A stretch of 64,000 bases of DNA from Glandiceps talaboti (lineage: Eukaryota > Hemichordata > Enteropneusta > Spengelidae): positions 3,393,017 through 3,457,016 of the forward strand of contig NC_135552.1 in the NCBI RefSeq assembly GCF_964340395.1, in the 5' to 3' direction. Each line of letters opens with the position of its first letter. Position 1 is the stretch's first letter. Below the pieces are notes generated by a model. That model ran no database searches. It had not been told where the DNA came from and saw only the letters and a program-made list of their open reading frames with translations. Below are positions 11,361 through 23,404 of this stretch, in pieces. Both the position numbers and the translations under genes were made by a program.

Positions 11361-11923
11361 GTGTGTCATCGTTTTCTCAAAAACGACTGACTCAATTCAA
11401 ACGAAATCTGTTCTTTGGGATAACGGCTAGAACTGGTTAGGTTTTGGTAAACATTCCATGAACAGTAATGAGTCATCTACATAATTAATCATTTTCGGTA
11501 ATTAGGCTATATCTTAAGAAAGCACGCTTCAAATTCAATATAATTTGGTAAATGCATTTATGATAGCAAAGTGCAAGTGTCATACACGTTTGATAATATA
11601 GCTTGTAGTTTTAATGGCTCATTAGTAATTAGGCTATATCTTAAGAATACACGCTTCAAATTGGATATAGTTTGGTACATACTTCAAACAAAACAGGGCA
11701 CGTGTCCTGAAAAGCTTGTTGATGTAGCTTTTAGTTTTAAGGAGTCATTTGCATAATTAATGATTTCAGTAATTAGACTATATCTTAAAACCGCACACTT
11801 AAATTTGGTACATACTTCGAACATAACTAATGGTATATGTTCTGTTGCTCTCCAAAAATATTGTGTAGGAACAAAAATCTAAAGACTTTGCCCTTACGGA
11901 AGGCATTCAGTTTAAATCTGGTT
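11244..11923 (+). mobile_element. Inverted-end element copy 2, full length; possible Helentron/HINE-like
   Basis: It begins with near-palindrome ACCTTCCGTCAGGGAAGGT and has a (GTCT)n microsatellite at about 11283-11360. A conserved block contains TTCTCAAAAACGACTGACTC. Three tandem units follow, each with AATTAGGCTATATCTTAA (about 11500, 11628 and 11772, spacing 127 and 144). It ends in CCCTTACGGAAGG then CATTCAGTTTAAATCTGG. The left CCTTCCGTCAGGG and right CCCTTACGGAAGG are inverted repeats. Known HINE/DINE-1-type elements combine subterminal inverted repeats, central tandem repeats, a microsatellite and a 3' stem-loop with a CTRR-type end, and this layout fits. The class assignment is inference; repetition within the window is directly seen. 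No transposase or Rep/helicase is encoded. Confidence 0.65.
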
Positions 11924-12639
11924 TTGTACTCCTTAAAAAGTAGAAATTCTGACACTCATGTTACTGAATCGCATCGAGTTTATATTGTGTTTGTTTATCG
12001 CGTCAAGATACTGAAAATCAAAACGGCTATACTATTGTGAAGGTGAGGTTCTAAGTTAATGTTCACCTGCAAATATAAGAATTGTGAAGTTAGCGGTAAT
12101 TCAGACAGGAAATTTAACCTTGCTTTCTTTGCGGCATCAGTGCTACAGGCCCTTTTGTTGTGGCCCCAGCAGAAAATAAATGCTTTGTGTTGCGAGAATG
12201 AGCTTGTGGTGTTGCAATAAAAAACTTGGTTAAACATGTATAGTCTCTACAACCCCCTCCCCACCCTACATTGTCATGGCTTCTGACATTTACTTCTTTT
12301 TACATATAGTTTGGTTTCACCTGACAAAACTGACGTCATGCCTGAAGTTTTACATAGAAACGGTCGAAAGGTCAACATGTCTTGCGTTTCCGTGACGTAG
12401 CAATAGAAAACACCCCTTCTTCCCACCAGGGACAAAATGCATACATGTTTTGTATGTACATTGTTTACGCTCGTGAGCGATGTGATAAGTAAACACAATT
12501 TTATCAAATCGTATAAACATAGATAAACGGTATTGTGAAATGTTATATTGGTTTATTATTTAACAAATTAGTGACACATTTCATGTAAGAATGAATGAAG
12601 TCGACTTAATGTAAATCTCCGTGATCACTGTGATACATT

Positions 12640-12990
12640 TAGGCAAAATAAAATAAAAATTGTGTGTTTTCGATAACCCAACTAACCCTAGGTTAAGCTG
12701 CCGACCCTAAACATTTTTCAAACATTTAAAAACAAAAAGTTAAGAAACTATTTGTCTTCTTGACCTTCATGTATGTATGTTTTCTTTCTCCTGTGACGTC
12801 ATCATGTCTCTACATATTTCATCAAACTACTAGTATCACTGAACAGGTATTCTGACTGACATTTCGTTTGGTTATGGGTAGAAGCAATATTTGTCAAAAA
12901 TTAAAAAATAATTAAAAAGATAAATTAAATAAAATGAACTAAACTAAACTAAACTAAACTAAAATCCCGACCTACCTACTCTGTTTTGTT
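12640..12990. mobile_element. Decayed MITE-family sequence with a short (AAACT)n run
   Basis: AAATTGTGTGTTTTCGATAA followed by CCCAACTAACCC resembles the inverse of the right end at 6085-6130. The stretch closes with an AACTA pentanucleotide run (about 12937-12963) and CCCGACCTACCTAC. No coding capacity. The boundaries are approximate. Confidence 0.35.
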
Positions 12991-14867
12991 ATTATTTCTG
13001 AATAATGTTAGTGTGTGTGTTGATAATTTCAAATTGTGCATTGAATATACTGTAGTCGAACATTGGACCCAGGTTACAGAAGTGTGCCACTTGACTGGGG
13101 TAAATGAGACAATGTAGCTAGTTTTGTTAAACGGTATTTCAGTGGATTTATGCCTTGTCAGTACATGTAATAGATAGTCAACAAGTTTCGGGGGGGGGGG
13201 GGAGGTTATAAACCAATAAACCCCCGAGTTTTTGGCACATAACCCTACCGAACGAATTGTCTATCTTACTTATACTACGGCGTGTCATTGGCTCAAACGG
13301 ATATATAGGTCACACCCCTAAGAAAAGAGTGGGTTATGGCTCCATATAACCAACCGAAATCAAGGTCTCTGATTGGCCAAGTCGGTCTAGTCGTAGTATA
13401 AGAAATTTTACACTGTGGCGTAATGATTGTCAAATGGCAGGATCGTATCACCGCTGCTGTATGTTTCTGAATGGATAAAGTCATTGGTGCAAAATATGAA
13501 CCATGATTGTGCTCCACTTTACCCAGCTGTATAATTGGGACCCGGTAGGATAGATTTCAATGTGAATGCTTAAATCCTCAGCCATGATCGTACAGTGACT
13601 GCAGTAGATTGACAATATGCTTCGCACGAAGTTGAAGAAGTATAACATGCCATTGTGCTGTTATATGTCCGTGCCAGGGGTAATATTTGAGGACTGTATT
13701 GGGAAGCGCTTCAAAAATGTGTTATTGTTATTATCAACATTGTTACAATGTTACAAGTGCTATAGGTTTTCAAAATACGTCGTTGTTAGCAGACGACAGA
13801 TGTGATTGAACACGTAGGAGTGAAATACAATGAATATATAGTGTGAGAGTATTTTCATGATTCATACTATTTTGATATACACAGATTTGAAGTATTTATA
13901 CAACTGATATTTTTATCACTTTTCTGCAATTGAATTTTGAGAAGAATGAACCAATAACGTAAACTATGAATTTACCAGCAATTAACGAACTAGTTAAACA
14001 AAACAAGACACACATATTAAATAAATGCAGATGTGATTTCATAAACATAAGCCTACAGCTAGTCACAAATAAAGATGGCGAGCTGCGCTGACCGGTGCAG
14101 GATCGCGTGATTTAAATGAAGTGAAAACCAATGTCGATTAGGGAGATTTAATTTGACAGGTACAGTCTTGCCTTAAACTGACGTAGTAGTAGTAGGTATA
14201 ACGCTATGTATATCATGCCCTCTGCAGTCTACAACACAGTCGATTCATTTAGCTATAAAGAGGTGATGGATATACCTCGTGTCTGTTGCCTTAGGCAACA
14301 CTATATCCATGCGGTCAAAGCACTAAGGTAAAAATCACAACCCGTAGTCGAGCAATGCATTCTGCACAGTGGTCATACAAGCAGTCAATGGGGGGGGGGG
14401 GGGTATACTGTGTAGAGTCTGTATGGGTCTCTGTTTTCGTTCTGGTAGCGATCATCGGATGTATTTCAAATTCTGTATTTTAATCGCGTAAATGGCACTA
14501 ATTTGACTACTTCATGTATCTGCCATGCGTCAATATCAAGACGAACACGGTAAAACTTGTACATATTGGTCACAACAGATACATGTGCTCTACGTCTACG
14601 TATTAGCATACCTTGACAATAGCTTGAATTCTACTAGTTAGTAGTCGATTGAAAACCTATACCAAGCCATCTTCCACTCAAATCATCGCAAATTGTCTTG
14701 TTATATTTTAGTATTAATTCTTTTTATCTGTTTAATGTAGATCTGTCTGTCTGCATGCATGACTTCTTTTAAGCAGTCAACCCGAACAGACACACAAACT
14801 AAAGACAAAGTCCGAACTGTAATAAAATATCCCTGCCCATTATGGTGACTGACGTATTTAATTTGAA

Positions 14868-15702
14868 CTCAACAACGGTTCTACATCCGTTTATCACGAC
14901 CCCGTGCCTTCAACGACGTGTCTACGTCCGTTTATCACGACCCCGTGCCTTCAACGACGGTTCTACATCCGTTTATCACGACCCCGTGCCTTCAACGACG
15001 TGTCTACGTCCGTTTATCACGACCCCGTGCCTTCAACGACGTGTCTACGTCCGTTTATCACGACCCCGTGCCTTCAACGACGTGTCTACGTCCGTTTATC
15101 ACGACCCCGTACCTTCAACGACGTGTCTATGTCCGTTTATCACGACCCCTGTGCCTTCAACGACGTGTCTACGTCCGTTTATCACGACCCCGTGCCTTCA
15201 ACGACGTGTCTACGTCCGTTTATCACGACCCCGTGCCTTCAACGACGTGTCTACGTCCGTTTATCACGACCCCGTACCTTCAACGACGTGTCTACGTCCG
15301 TTTATCACGACCCCGTGCCTTCAACGACGTGTCTACGTCCGTTTATCACGACCCCCGTGCCATCAACGACGTGTCTACGTCCGTTTATCACGACCCCGTG
15401 CCTTCAACGACGTGTCTACGTCCGTTTATCACGACCCCGTGCCTTCAACGACGTGTCTACGTCCGTTTATCACGACCCCGTGCCTTCAACGACGTGTCTA
15501 CGTCCGTTTATCACGACCCCGTGCCTTCAACGACGTGTCTACGTCCGTTTATCACGACCCCGTGCCTTCAACGACGTGTCTACGTCCGTTTATCACGACC
15601 CCGTGCCTTCAACAACGGTTCTACATCCGTTTATCACGACCCCGTGCCTTCAACAACGGTTCTACATCCGTTTATCACGACCCCGTGCCTTCAACGACGC
15701 TA
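14868..15702. repeat. 41-bp satellite array, about 20 copies
   Basis: The unit is TCCGTTTATCACGACCCCGT followed by GCCTTCAACGACGTGTCTACG. Spacing is 41 bp with rare one-base insertions near 15147 and 15352. It is highly homogeneous and GC-richer than its surroundings. An ACGGTTCTACATCC variant appears in the first and third units and in the last two, so edge units resemble each other. All three plus frames are open for 260-308 codons because the unit has no stop. That is a consequence of the repeat, not evidence for a protein. Confidence 0.97.
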
Positions 15703-15849
15703 ATTGACAGTGACCTTTCCCGTGACCTTTGTTCAACTCGTATCATCCATGAAAGTAGTATGTATTGACTCGTAAAGCGACCACTTGCTTTGAATACCTT
15801 GTATTGAGCAGAAATGTAAGCTTCATGTTCTGGATCTCAATTATGACCA

Positions 15850-15935
15850 CTTCCATGAATACCCCTTCCATGAACACCCCCTTCCATGAACACCCCTTCC
15901 GTGAATACCCCTTCCATGAATACCCCTTCCACATC
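15850..15935. repeat. 15-bp minisatellite, about six copies
   Basis: The unit is CTTCCATGAATACCC, with ACACC and CGTGA variants. It lies 150 bp after the 41-bp array. Confidence 0.9.
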
Positions 15936-16019
15936 ACAGAGTCGACAACTCGCATGTATTTGTGATGACAGCTCGAATATTGACTCGATTTCGACGGTTT
16001 CGAATACTGTACATCCATT

Positions 16020-16065
16020 ACGAGGTTGGGGTCGGGGTGGGGTGGGGTGGTGTGTGGTTGGGGGT
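16020..16065 (+). repeat. G-rich tract with G-quadruplex potential
   Basis: Repeated GGGG blocks separated by one or two bases (TTGGGGTCGGGGTGGGGTGG and GGTTGGGGG). The pattern GGGG-N-GGGG fits a quadruplex-forming sequence on the plus strand. Confidence 0.55.
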
Positions 16066-16565
16066 GATATAAGATGGGTATATCTATATATTTAGATCAA
16101 TTTAGTTACTTTTGATAAAGTTGCTACTTATTTTGGATTAAGTTTCTTCCTTGTGATTCATAATTAAAAACTTACAAGAAGGTGAACGCATAACAGCAAG
16201 TGAACGCATAACAGGGCAACGAACTACTACATTGCATTCAGTATGACACTGGCAAGGCAAGGCGTGTTATACGATATACTAGTACTTAATTGTCTAATAC
16301 GATGCCCAATGGAAAGTAAGTGTATTCATACCTTAATGTTGAGTTGCATGCTTTGTTTATCAGTTCACTAATATGTCGAGTATTACTTTTGTACAAAATA
16401 CTACATGAGTTTCAGGGATCTGATATCACGTACGGTTACTTATTTTCGCTGTCACTATAGTATCCTGCTTTAAATGAACCATAATGACATTGCAACTTTG
16501 TATGTTAAACACCCAGTTCCAAATTGTATATATAAAAAATAGCGTTGTCCGGTAGATGCAATCGT

Positions 16566-16640
16566 TACGGCTCCAGTGATAAGATAACACTAATGCGAGA
16601 ACCTGGGATTGACACCCTAGCCTTTAGCTATGCTTTCTAG
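16566..16640 (+). mobile_element. Degenerate tRNA-derived SINE-like segment, copy 1
   Basis: GGCTCCAGTGATAAGATAAC, CTAATGCGAGAACCTGG and GATTGACACCCTAGCC read like a decayed tRNA head, with A-box-like and B-box-like (GGATTGACACC against GGTTCGANNCC) segments. Related text occurs at 53601-53668 and 57784-57850. The match to consensus boxes is weak. Confidence 0.35.
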
Positions 16641-17067
16641 ATTTCCCGACCCTCGTCCACACGAAGTGATGTCATTACCACAATGCAGACAATCACCGTG
16701 ACTTCTCGTCTCTTACTACTAAGTGTTTGTGATAATGCAGGAAATTGCTGAATTTCGATAATTGAACCTGAAGATCAGAGTCAAGGCCAAAGATCAATGT
16801 TTCAAAAGAAAGTTTGACACTTGAATGTAGTCTCTAGCTATGTATTAACGTTTTTGAGTTTATGTGGTAAATCATGATTGTTCACTACAAATATGGCTGC
16901 CATTGAGTAAAGGTGATTATGAGCACCAAACATAATGCATGTGTATGTTTTATCTGGTTATACCTTACCTATAGACATGATCTAAAAGCCATACAAATTT
17001 AGACGTCAAACTGAACTTTAAAGCACATTTCGCTTTTCTTAATAACAAATGTCAGTCTAGAATGTGA

Positions 17068-17409
17068 ATGTATTGTTTACACAAACTTAGGTCACTCGGT
17101 GTTAACCTGGATGTTTTAAAACTTTTTTTTTACCGTAGCTTTGTAGAATCTGTTTTAAATTTTTCATTTTTGTGCTGGTTCGGGGGATTAAGTGTGAAGT
17201 GTAAGAGTGTTTTGGGTAGAGTCGTGAATGTGTGTAGCAAATTTATTGGTGAAAAACAATCAAGTTTAAATGAATTATACTCTTGTAGGGTCAGAAATAA
17301 GGTCACAGCAATGATAAGTGATAAGCATTATGTTTTAACTGGATTTTTTGAATTGCTTCCATCTGGTCGCCGGTTCCGCCCTATCTGCTCAGTAATTTTG
17401 GAATTATAG
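17068..17409 (+). pseudogene. C-terminal fragment of a non-LTR retrotransposon reverse-transcriptase protein
   Basis: An open frame of 113 codons whose product carries the conserved C-terminal signature of LINE ORF2-type proteins: HKLRSLGV, SFVESVLNFSFLCWFG, VVNVCSKFIG and ELLPSGRRFRPI. Full-length proteins of this kind are usually near 1000 residues, so this is a 5'-truncated remnant lacking endonuclease and polymerase motifs. A TGA stands in frame just before the first ATG, so the ATG is not a real start. The stop is followed at once by the tandem-repeat tail at 17410-17945. I am confident of LINE origin, not of clade. Confidence 0.85.
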
Positions 17410-17848
17410 ATTTTTGACAAAAAACAAACAGATTTTAGCCCTAATTTGCATATCACTGATGGGATCATCACGTCATGTACAATTCTTAAACTAAACACCC
17501 CCAAGAACGCTCCCACCAAATTTCAGTCAGATCTGTCAAAGTAGCTTTGGAATTAGATTTTTGGCCAAAGAGACACATTTTTAGCCTTAATTTGCATATC
17601 ACTGATGAGATCATCATATCAAGAACACATCTTAATTTAGCACCTGTTAGAACGTTCCCACCAATTTCAGCTCCATCTGCTCAGTAGTTTTGGAGTTTAA
17701 GTTTTTTGACCAAAATCACATTGTTTGACCCAAAACGCACATCTCTGATGCGATCGTTATCATTTGAACAATTTCCCATCTATACACCATAAGTAATGTC
17801 CCCGCCAAATACCAAGGCAATCGGTAAGGTGCTTTTGATTATAAGTCG

Positions 17849-17896
<48 letters not shown>

Positions 17897-17945
17897 TTTC
17901 CCCATGCCTATAGCACTGCTGAACCTCAGTTCAGTTGTGCTAACA
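17410..17945 (+). mobile_element. LINE 3' tail with about 145-bp tandem units and a (CA)n run
   Basis: Three units of about 145 bp are marked by TTTGCATATCACTGATG (17445 and 17591) and a diverged CGCACATCTCTGATG near 17736. Each also has TTCCCACCAA and TCAGTAGTTTTGGA-type blocks. A (CA)n microsatellite follows at about 17853-17893, then CCTATAGCACTGCTGAAC and TTGTGCTAA. The end resembles that of the array at 2640-3130. Confidence 0.7.
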
Positions 17946-17984
17946 ACAAATTGAAGTGGATATGTACAACACGATATGTCACCT

Positions 17985-18100
17985 ATGTGTCAGGTTTCAA
18001 TGAAATCAGATATTTCATGTCTGAGAAATAATGTCTTACGGACGGACAGACGCACGGACGGTGCCCATTATAATAATATGGGGAGGGGGGGGGGGCTAAC
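17985..18100 (+). repeat. GGACGGACAG-type repeat end and G run
   Basis: TTACGGACGGACAGACGCAC then GGACGGTGCCCATTATAAT, followed by an interrupted G run (18080-18095). A GGACGGACGGA motif with TGCCCATTGG occurs near 5910-5955, suggesting a shared dispersed element end. Confidence 0.45.
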
Positions 18101-18702
18101 TAAAGACAACGAATGGGAACCACGACTGATTTGGCTGGGGTTTAAAGGGTTTTGATCAGTTTTCACATGGCATGTTGAGCGGAGACAATCGCATGCCAGC
18201 AAATCCAACTAACAAGGAATAATGAAGCAAAATCGATATGATCGGTATGTTGAATTACATAACTTTCTCTTCTTCGATTTGTTGCGCCAAGGTCAGGCTA
18301 CGGAACTAAAGTGAAAGAATCGAAACGGGGTTTAGTTGGTTTTTGTTAATAAATTCTTGCCCGCCTCTCGATTTGAAAACAACCTCTTTTGAAAAGTTAT
18401 TCACCGTGCTTCGATAATTTTGTTTGTGAATGAATATTGCCACGGCTGTGTATTCCGTTGTATTTCAACGACACCTACTAATTTGCAACACTGAAACAGT
18501 CTGAATAGACATAGGAAACTACTGTGGAGACTTTAGTAGGCCTATATACTGTACAACAAACCATAAACCGATAACTGTCACTCTAAATATGTTCAAATGT
18601 GTCTCATATCATTATTTTATAACACCTCATCTATTTTGTTTGTTTTTTCATCTTCAAGTTTTGCTTAACTCATTCAAAACTGACACTTTTACATGTGAAA
18701 TA

Positions 18703-19029
18703 CTACAAAACAATAATTGTTAGGCAGGGTTTTTGAAAATTTACAATTTTATCAGCAAAATGTTTAAAAATGTAAGAAATTAAAACCCCAAATAGATCAC
18801 GAGGTGTTGTAATACACATAATTATCCGGCAAACGTAAAGAAAATAATGTCTCCATTTGAGCTCCAAAAATGAGACAAAAAATAAAAACTTGAATGTACA
18901 GACTGGCAAGAATGAATAACAGCCGAATATCAAAGCGAGGCTAAAAGGTAAAATAAAGATACAGTAGAAATCAGTATAGTAAAAGCGAATGGTCGTTTGG
19001 ATCGACACAACTGTAACACTACTGTACAT
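18703..19029 (-). other. Hydrophobic open frame of 108 codons, unrecognised
   Basis: Rich in Phe, Ile, Leu and Tyr, as expected from translating T-rich sequence. No motif, splice context or family resemblance is seen. Probably chance; listed because it is among the longer non-repetitive frames in the window. Confidence 0.08.
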
Positions 19030-19273
19030 GTTACTGTCGACTCTCTAACTCAACACAAACTTTCTAATTGACTATGTTATATCTTATCGTCTATATAAAC
19101 CCAAATGTGAAGTACAACGGTTGTATCTTAATCCATTTGACATGATTAACTAAATAGAAACGTACAATTGTGTTGTTGCAAAGTAGATGATTTGGTAACG
19201 ATCTGCTAAGGATAAGAAAATGTAGCAATTTTAGTGAGAATTTTGTCACGTATGCTAGACAATGAAAAGAAGC

Positions 19274-19410
19274 AGTTAGTACGATTTATGTAGGACCAGG
19301 TGATAAAATGTAGCAATGTTGGTACGATTTATGTAGGGCCAGGTGATAAAATGTAGCAATGTTAGTAAGATTTATGTAGGGCCAGGTGATAAAATGTAGC
19401 AATGTTAGTG
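19274..19410. repeat. 43-bp tandem repeat, three copies, of a family shared with 39250-39400
   Basis: The unit is GTACGATTTATGTAGGGCCA then GGTGATAAAATGTAGCAATGTTA, at 43-bp spacing (marker ATGTAGG at 19288, 19331 and 19374). The AAAATGTAGCAATGTTAGTA core recurs at 39264. Confidence 0.85.
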
Positions 19411-19439
19411 TGGGTTTTGTTGACGACGTGTTGTTTCTA

Positions 19440-22415
19440 TATAACTGGCCTTCGTTGTAACACTAAAAAGGATCATAAAACATTGAAAAAATATGACACT
19501 AGAATGAACTGCAATTACCATATGACCAAGTTAAAATATGAACTTTAGATGCCGCTAAAAACTTACCTAACAAGTACCGATCTCTGTCTAATTACTCGAT
19601 AACGCCTATCAGAAAGTAAAATTTTGCGTATCATTTCGTACATAAAGATGTTTGAATGTTAGCCTTCCTAATAATATTTTAAGCCAATTGTGGACGCTAA
19701 CATATTGAGATTTTTTTATACTTCCCGCGATTTGATTTAGTCAGTCTGAGACAGTAGCCTGTATACACTGAATCTGGCGCGTTGATCCCATACATTCGTG
19801 ACTGAAATCCCCATACTTGTAACTCGGCAGATTTCGAAATATGATTTGTAAGTGATAATAAAGAGATTTGCGGGGTAATGTTAGTTGAAAATAACTATGG
19901 CAACAAACTGACACAATGAAAATACAAGATTAAGCGTATAGTGTTGAAAGTTATTGGCTATTTATATCGAGTAACATACTTTCCTATGTATGAGTTTCAA
20001 GTTATAAATGGACAAATTGTATCTACTGAGGTACGGGAGACAAAGTATTACGCCTTCGTGAAGAATATTGATCTAACTGTTCTAAAAATACAGTTACTTT
20101 TGATAACTCGGACAATTCGTTGCAATACGTGCTTTGATATATGCAAATATTAAGTTTTCTCGGCAAACCTTACCTATTCTATTTTCTGTCAAAAGTACAC
20201 CAATCCCGTTTATATTTCGAATGCTAAGATTTTAAGAATTTCGGAGCTTTCTTGTTAAATTTTTATTTCGTACGAGTTGTTAATTTTGATTATTAAATGC
20301 ATTTTTACAAAAATCGTAACTAGACGCCCTATAGCCAAAAAATCAACATGGTCTCTCGAATTACGAAGCAGCAGTGATGTAAATCATGTGTGAATACAAA
20401 GTATTCATGTCTGATGTGAGCGGCAAATCTACTGCGTTGCATTGCCCGACTAGCTGGAGCTGGATGATTTATCGATGTCACGTGACTTCTCTATATGATC
20501 TGCATACATTAGTGACAAAACATCGAATGGCATACAAACACGTATTGTTAGAAGATACTCCTAATTTTGTAATACCAGGTTTTTCTCATCGGGTATGAGG
20601 TCGTCTGTCACATCTCGATGCCACAAACATCTTCAAAATATCAGAAAAAGACAGAGACACGTCTGTGTAAACTGTAACAAAGCCGATGAAGCAGGCAAGC
20701 TAACAATACAACAACGGATAAATTTGGACACTTGCCAAAATAGCTTAATAATTGTGTCGCGCGCTGTCGCAGTACACACCGGAATTTAGGAGAGCGTTAG
20801 ATAATTTATATTTACCAAGCGTTGTCGAGATGAGAATATGGAATCAGAATACAATCGGCATGTAGACAATAGACATTAATAATTTATCAGTCTACAAGAT
20901 TAATTCTCAAACGCTAATCAGGATAAATGCCTGGGTAAGACTTGATTAAGCTTACATTTAATCACCGTGGATGTTCTCGTTTTGGCGCGAAAAGTCCGGC
21001 AGACGATCGTGCACAACGAATTTTTCGGACTGTGTCTTTACTTCTCGGTTTACTCATCTGAGGTTATTTGAGGGTAAAATATGTAAAATTAATGCCTATA
21101 TATTATCGGCATGGAATACATAGGCATAGGCGAACGTGATGTCTACTCGTTCTGTACACTACACTATGCATTAACGATCAAGTCTCGGCACGATTACTTT
21201 TGTAGATAGCGTCATCGCGCTCACAGACGAACTACAACAGCAAAATTGAAATATGAAGCAATTTTTGGTGACCGTTATCATTTATAGATACACACTACGA
21301 AGATCATTTGCGCATGTCACATATATCTACATAAATTCATTGTAATTTCTAGCTTTAATAGTGCCAAATCATCCACCAAAATTCAAATTGAAAATAATCA
21401 CAGTAAATTCACTCGGCGTGATCGAAACCTCGCGATAGGAACAATGAATATTCGAGAATGGAAGAACCTTATAAACAAGATAATGGGTTTCCATAATAAG
21501 AGCAAGTTTATATTTTGATGTTTCACTCAGACCCGAAATAGCCAAACAGCCCGCCATATTGCAGGCCTAAATAATTGATCGATTCGACGTTTCGTTACAT
21601 TTGATACTTTGCGGTAAACATTTATGCGTGTATGGCGTACAGACAAGTCTATAATAACGGATATTAATCCTATGTGCATATAGCCTAGTTCACAAAACTC
21701 TGAAAAACGGATCGGAAAATAGTTGATGGGAGACAGTGATGCGTAAAGAAACCTGCGTAGACGGTAGACCATACGAACCGTGGTATTTTTGACTGGGTGA
21801 TTGACTCCAAACAAACTCCTTTACTCAAACTACAAACGTATGGTACGGTACACATTTATGTGCGACGTTAAAAAGACTTATTAAGGGATTTGATGATTAG
21901 AACTTGCCACATGACACAATAAACACATTGATGAGGTGAGACAATAAGAACAAACTAAGATAAATAACAACAGCAGATTTTAGCCACGACAATAAAATGT
22001 CGTATGAGAGAAAAAAGGTTTGCAATATTATATCATACCACTGTCGTAAAAACAATGTGTTCTTTAATCTTCTGTAAAACTGTACATTTCCTGTTCAATG
22101 CCAATACATTTTACATGGGATACACACAAAAGAGTTATAAACTAAATGTTCCACATTTTTTATCCGCTCATACTTATATCTTCAAATAATAATTATTACC
22201 ACGACTGTGGTCAACACTGTGAGATATTATATACGATATGATATATTTCTTGGATTACGTGTGTTTTCTATGGGCTAGAAAAAACTATAAAAAAAATCGC
22301 CTGAACGATTCCGTGAGATTGTGCATAAGCCTTATATTTCAGACATATGTTCCTTATTGTTGTGTGCAAAAGCAACGTATGTGATGTCTTGATTCATATT
22401 TGACTACCCTAAATA
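19440..22415. other. Non-repetitive AT-rich intergenic sequence
   Basis: No recognisable gene, RNA or element. Reading frames here are all under 100 codons and show no family resemblance. Confidence 0.5.
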
Positions 22416-22418
22416 TTA

Positions 22419-22421
22419 CCG

Positions 22422-22470
<49 letters not shown>

Positions 22471-22501
22471 TATATATATATATATATATATATACATATA
22501 T

Positions 22502-22576
<75 letters not shown>

Positions 22577-22581
22577 CTCGG
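22419..22581. repeat. (TA)n microsatellite flanked by an inverted ACCGAGTT pair
   Basis: About 150 bp of TA with two TAAATTA-type interruptions. ACCGAGTT at 22419 and AACTCGGT at 22574 are exact inverses, so the whole block can fold into one long hairpin or cruciform. Confidence 0.85.
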
Positions 22582-22804
<223 letters not shown>

Positions 22805-23404
22805 GGGCACGGAATATGATCTGGTAAAAGACAGGTGTAATGGCAAATCAAGTTTAATCTAGGGGAGGATTGGTGAATAGTGTAACAACATGCTTTAAGT
22901 CACATGTTTACAGACAATGACCGCTGACAGATGTGTTTTTACTGTATATGAGATCATTGTAGATGCAGAAATGTGTCCGAAGACCGGATAGTAACTGACA
23001 TGCATCTTGGCCGAGTTTTGTACAAGAGATTCCGAATATGAGTGTCATCAGATTTTCTTCAAGAGTACACATTTGATAATAAATAAGCACTGCACAGGTA
23101 AAGATGATTTATAGCAGGATCACAAGAATACAATTGGTACTTACAATGTATCTGTATACATCTACAATAGATGAGTACAGACTTGCTTCAAATCTCGATG
23201 GTAACGTCAAGTAGTTCGAACTGCAATTACGACAACGGCAAACGAGGTTTTGGCTAACTTAGATAGACATAAACTAAAACTATCGATGTGACATGTTGAC
23301 ATTGAATGGAACTGGGACATCTGCTCACATTTTATAATTAGGTGGCATTTCTGACGACGTACAGGATTTTGCAGTGTAGTCATGCTAAAGTGTCAGCATG
23401 CACG

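Noticed and set aside
9465-15702. Regular direct repeats resembling CRISPR arrays
   Set aside because: Units are contiguous with no unique spacers of fixed length, no cas genes are present, and the genome is eukaryotic.
14842-15768. Three overlapping open frames of 261-308 codons on the plus strand
   Set aside because: All follow from a stop-free 41-bp repeat; 41 is not a multiple of 3, so every frame is open. No sign of a gene around it.
18703-19029. 108-codon hydrophobic frame as a membrane protein
   Set aside because: Composition is what T-rich DNA gives by chance; no charged flanks, motif or splice sites seen.
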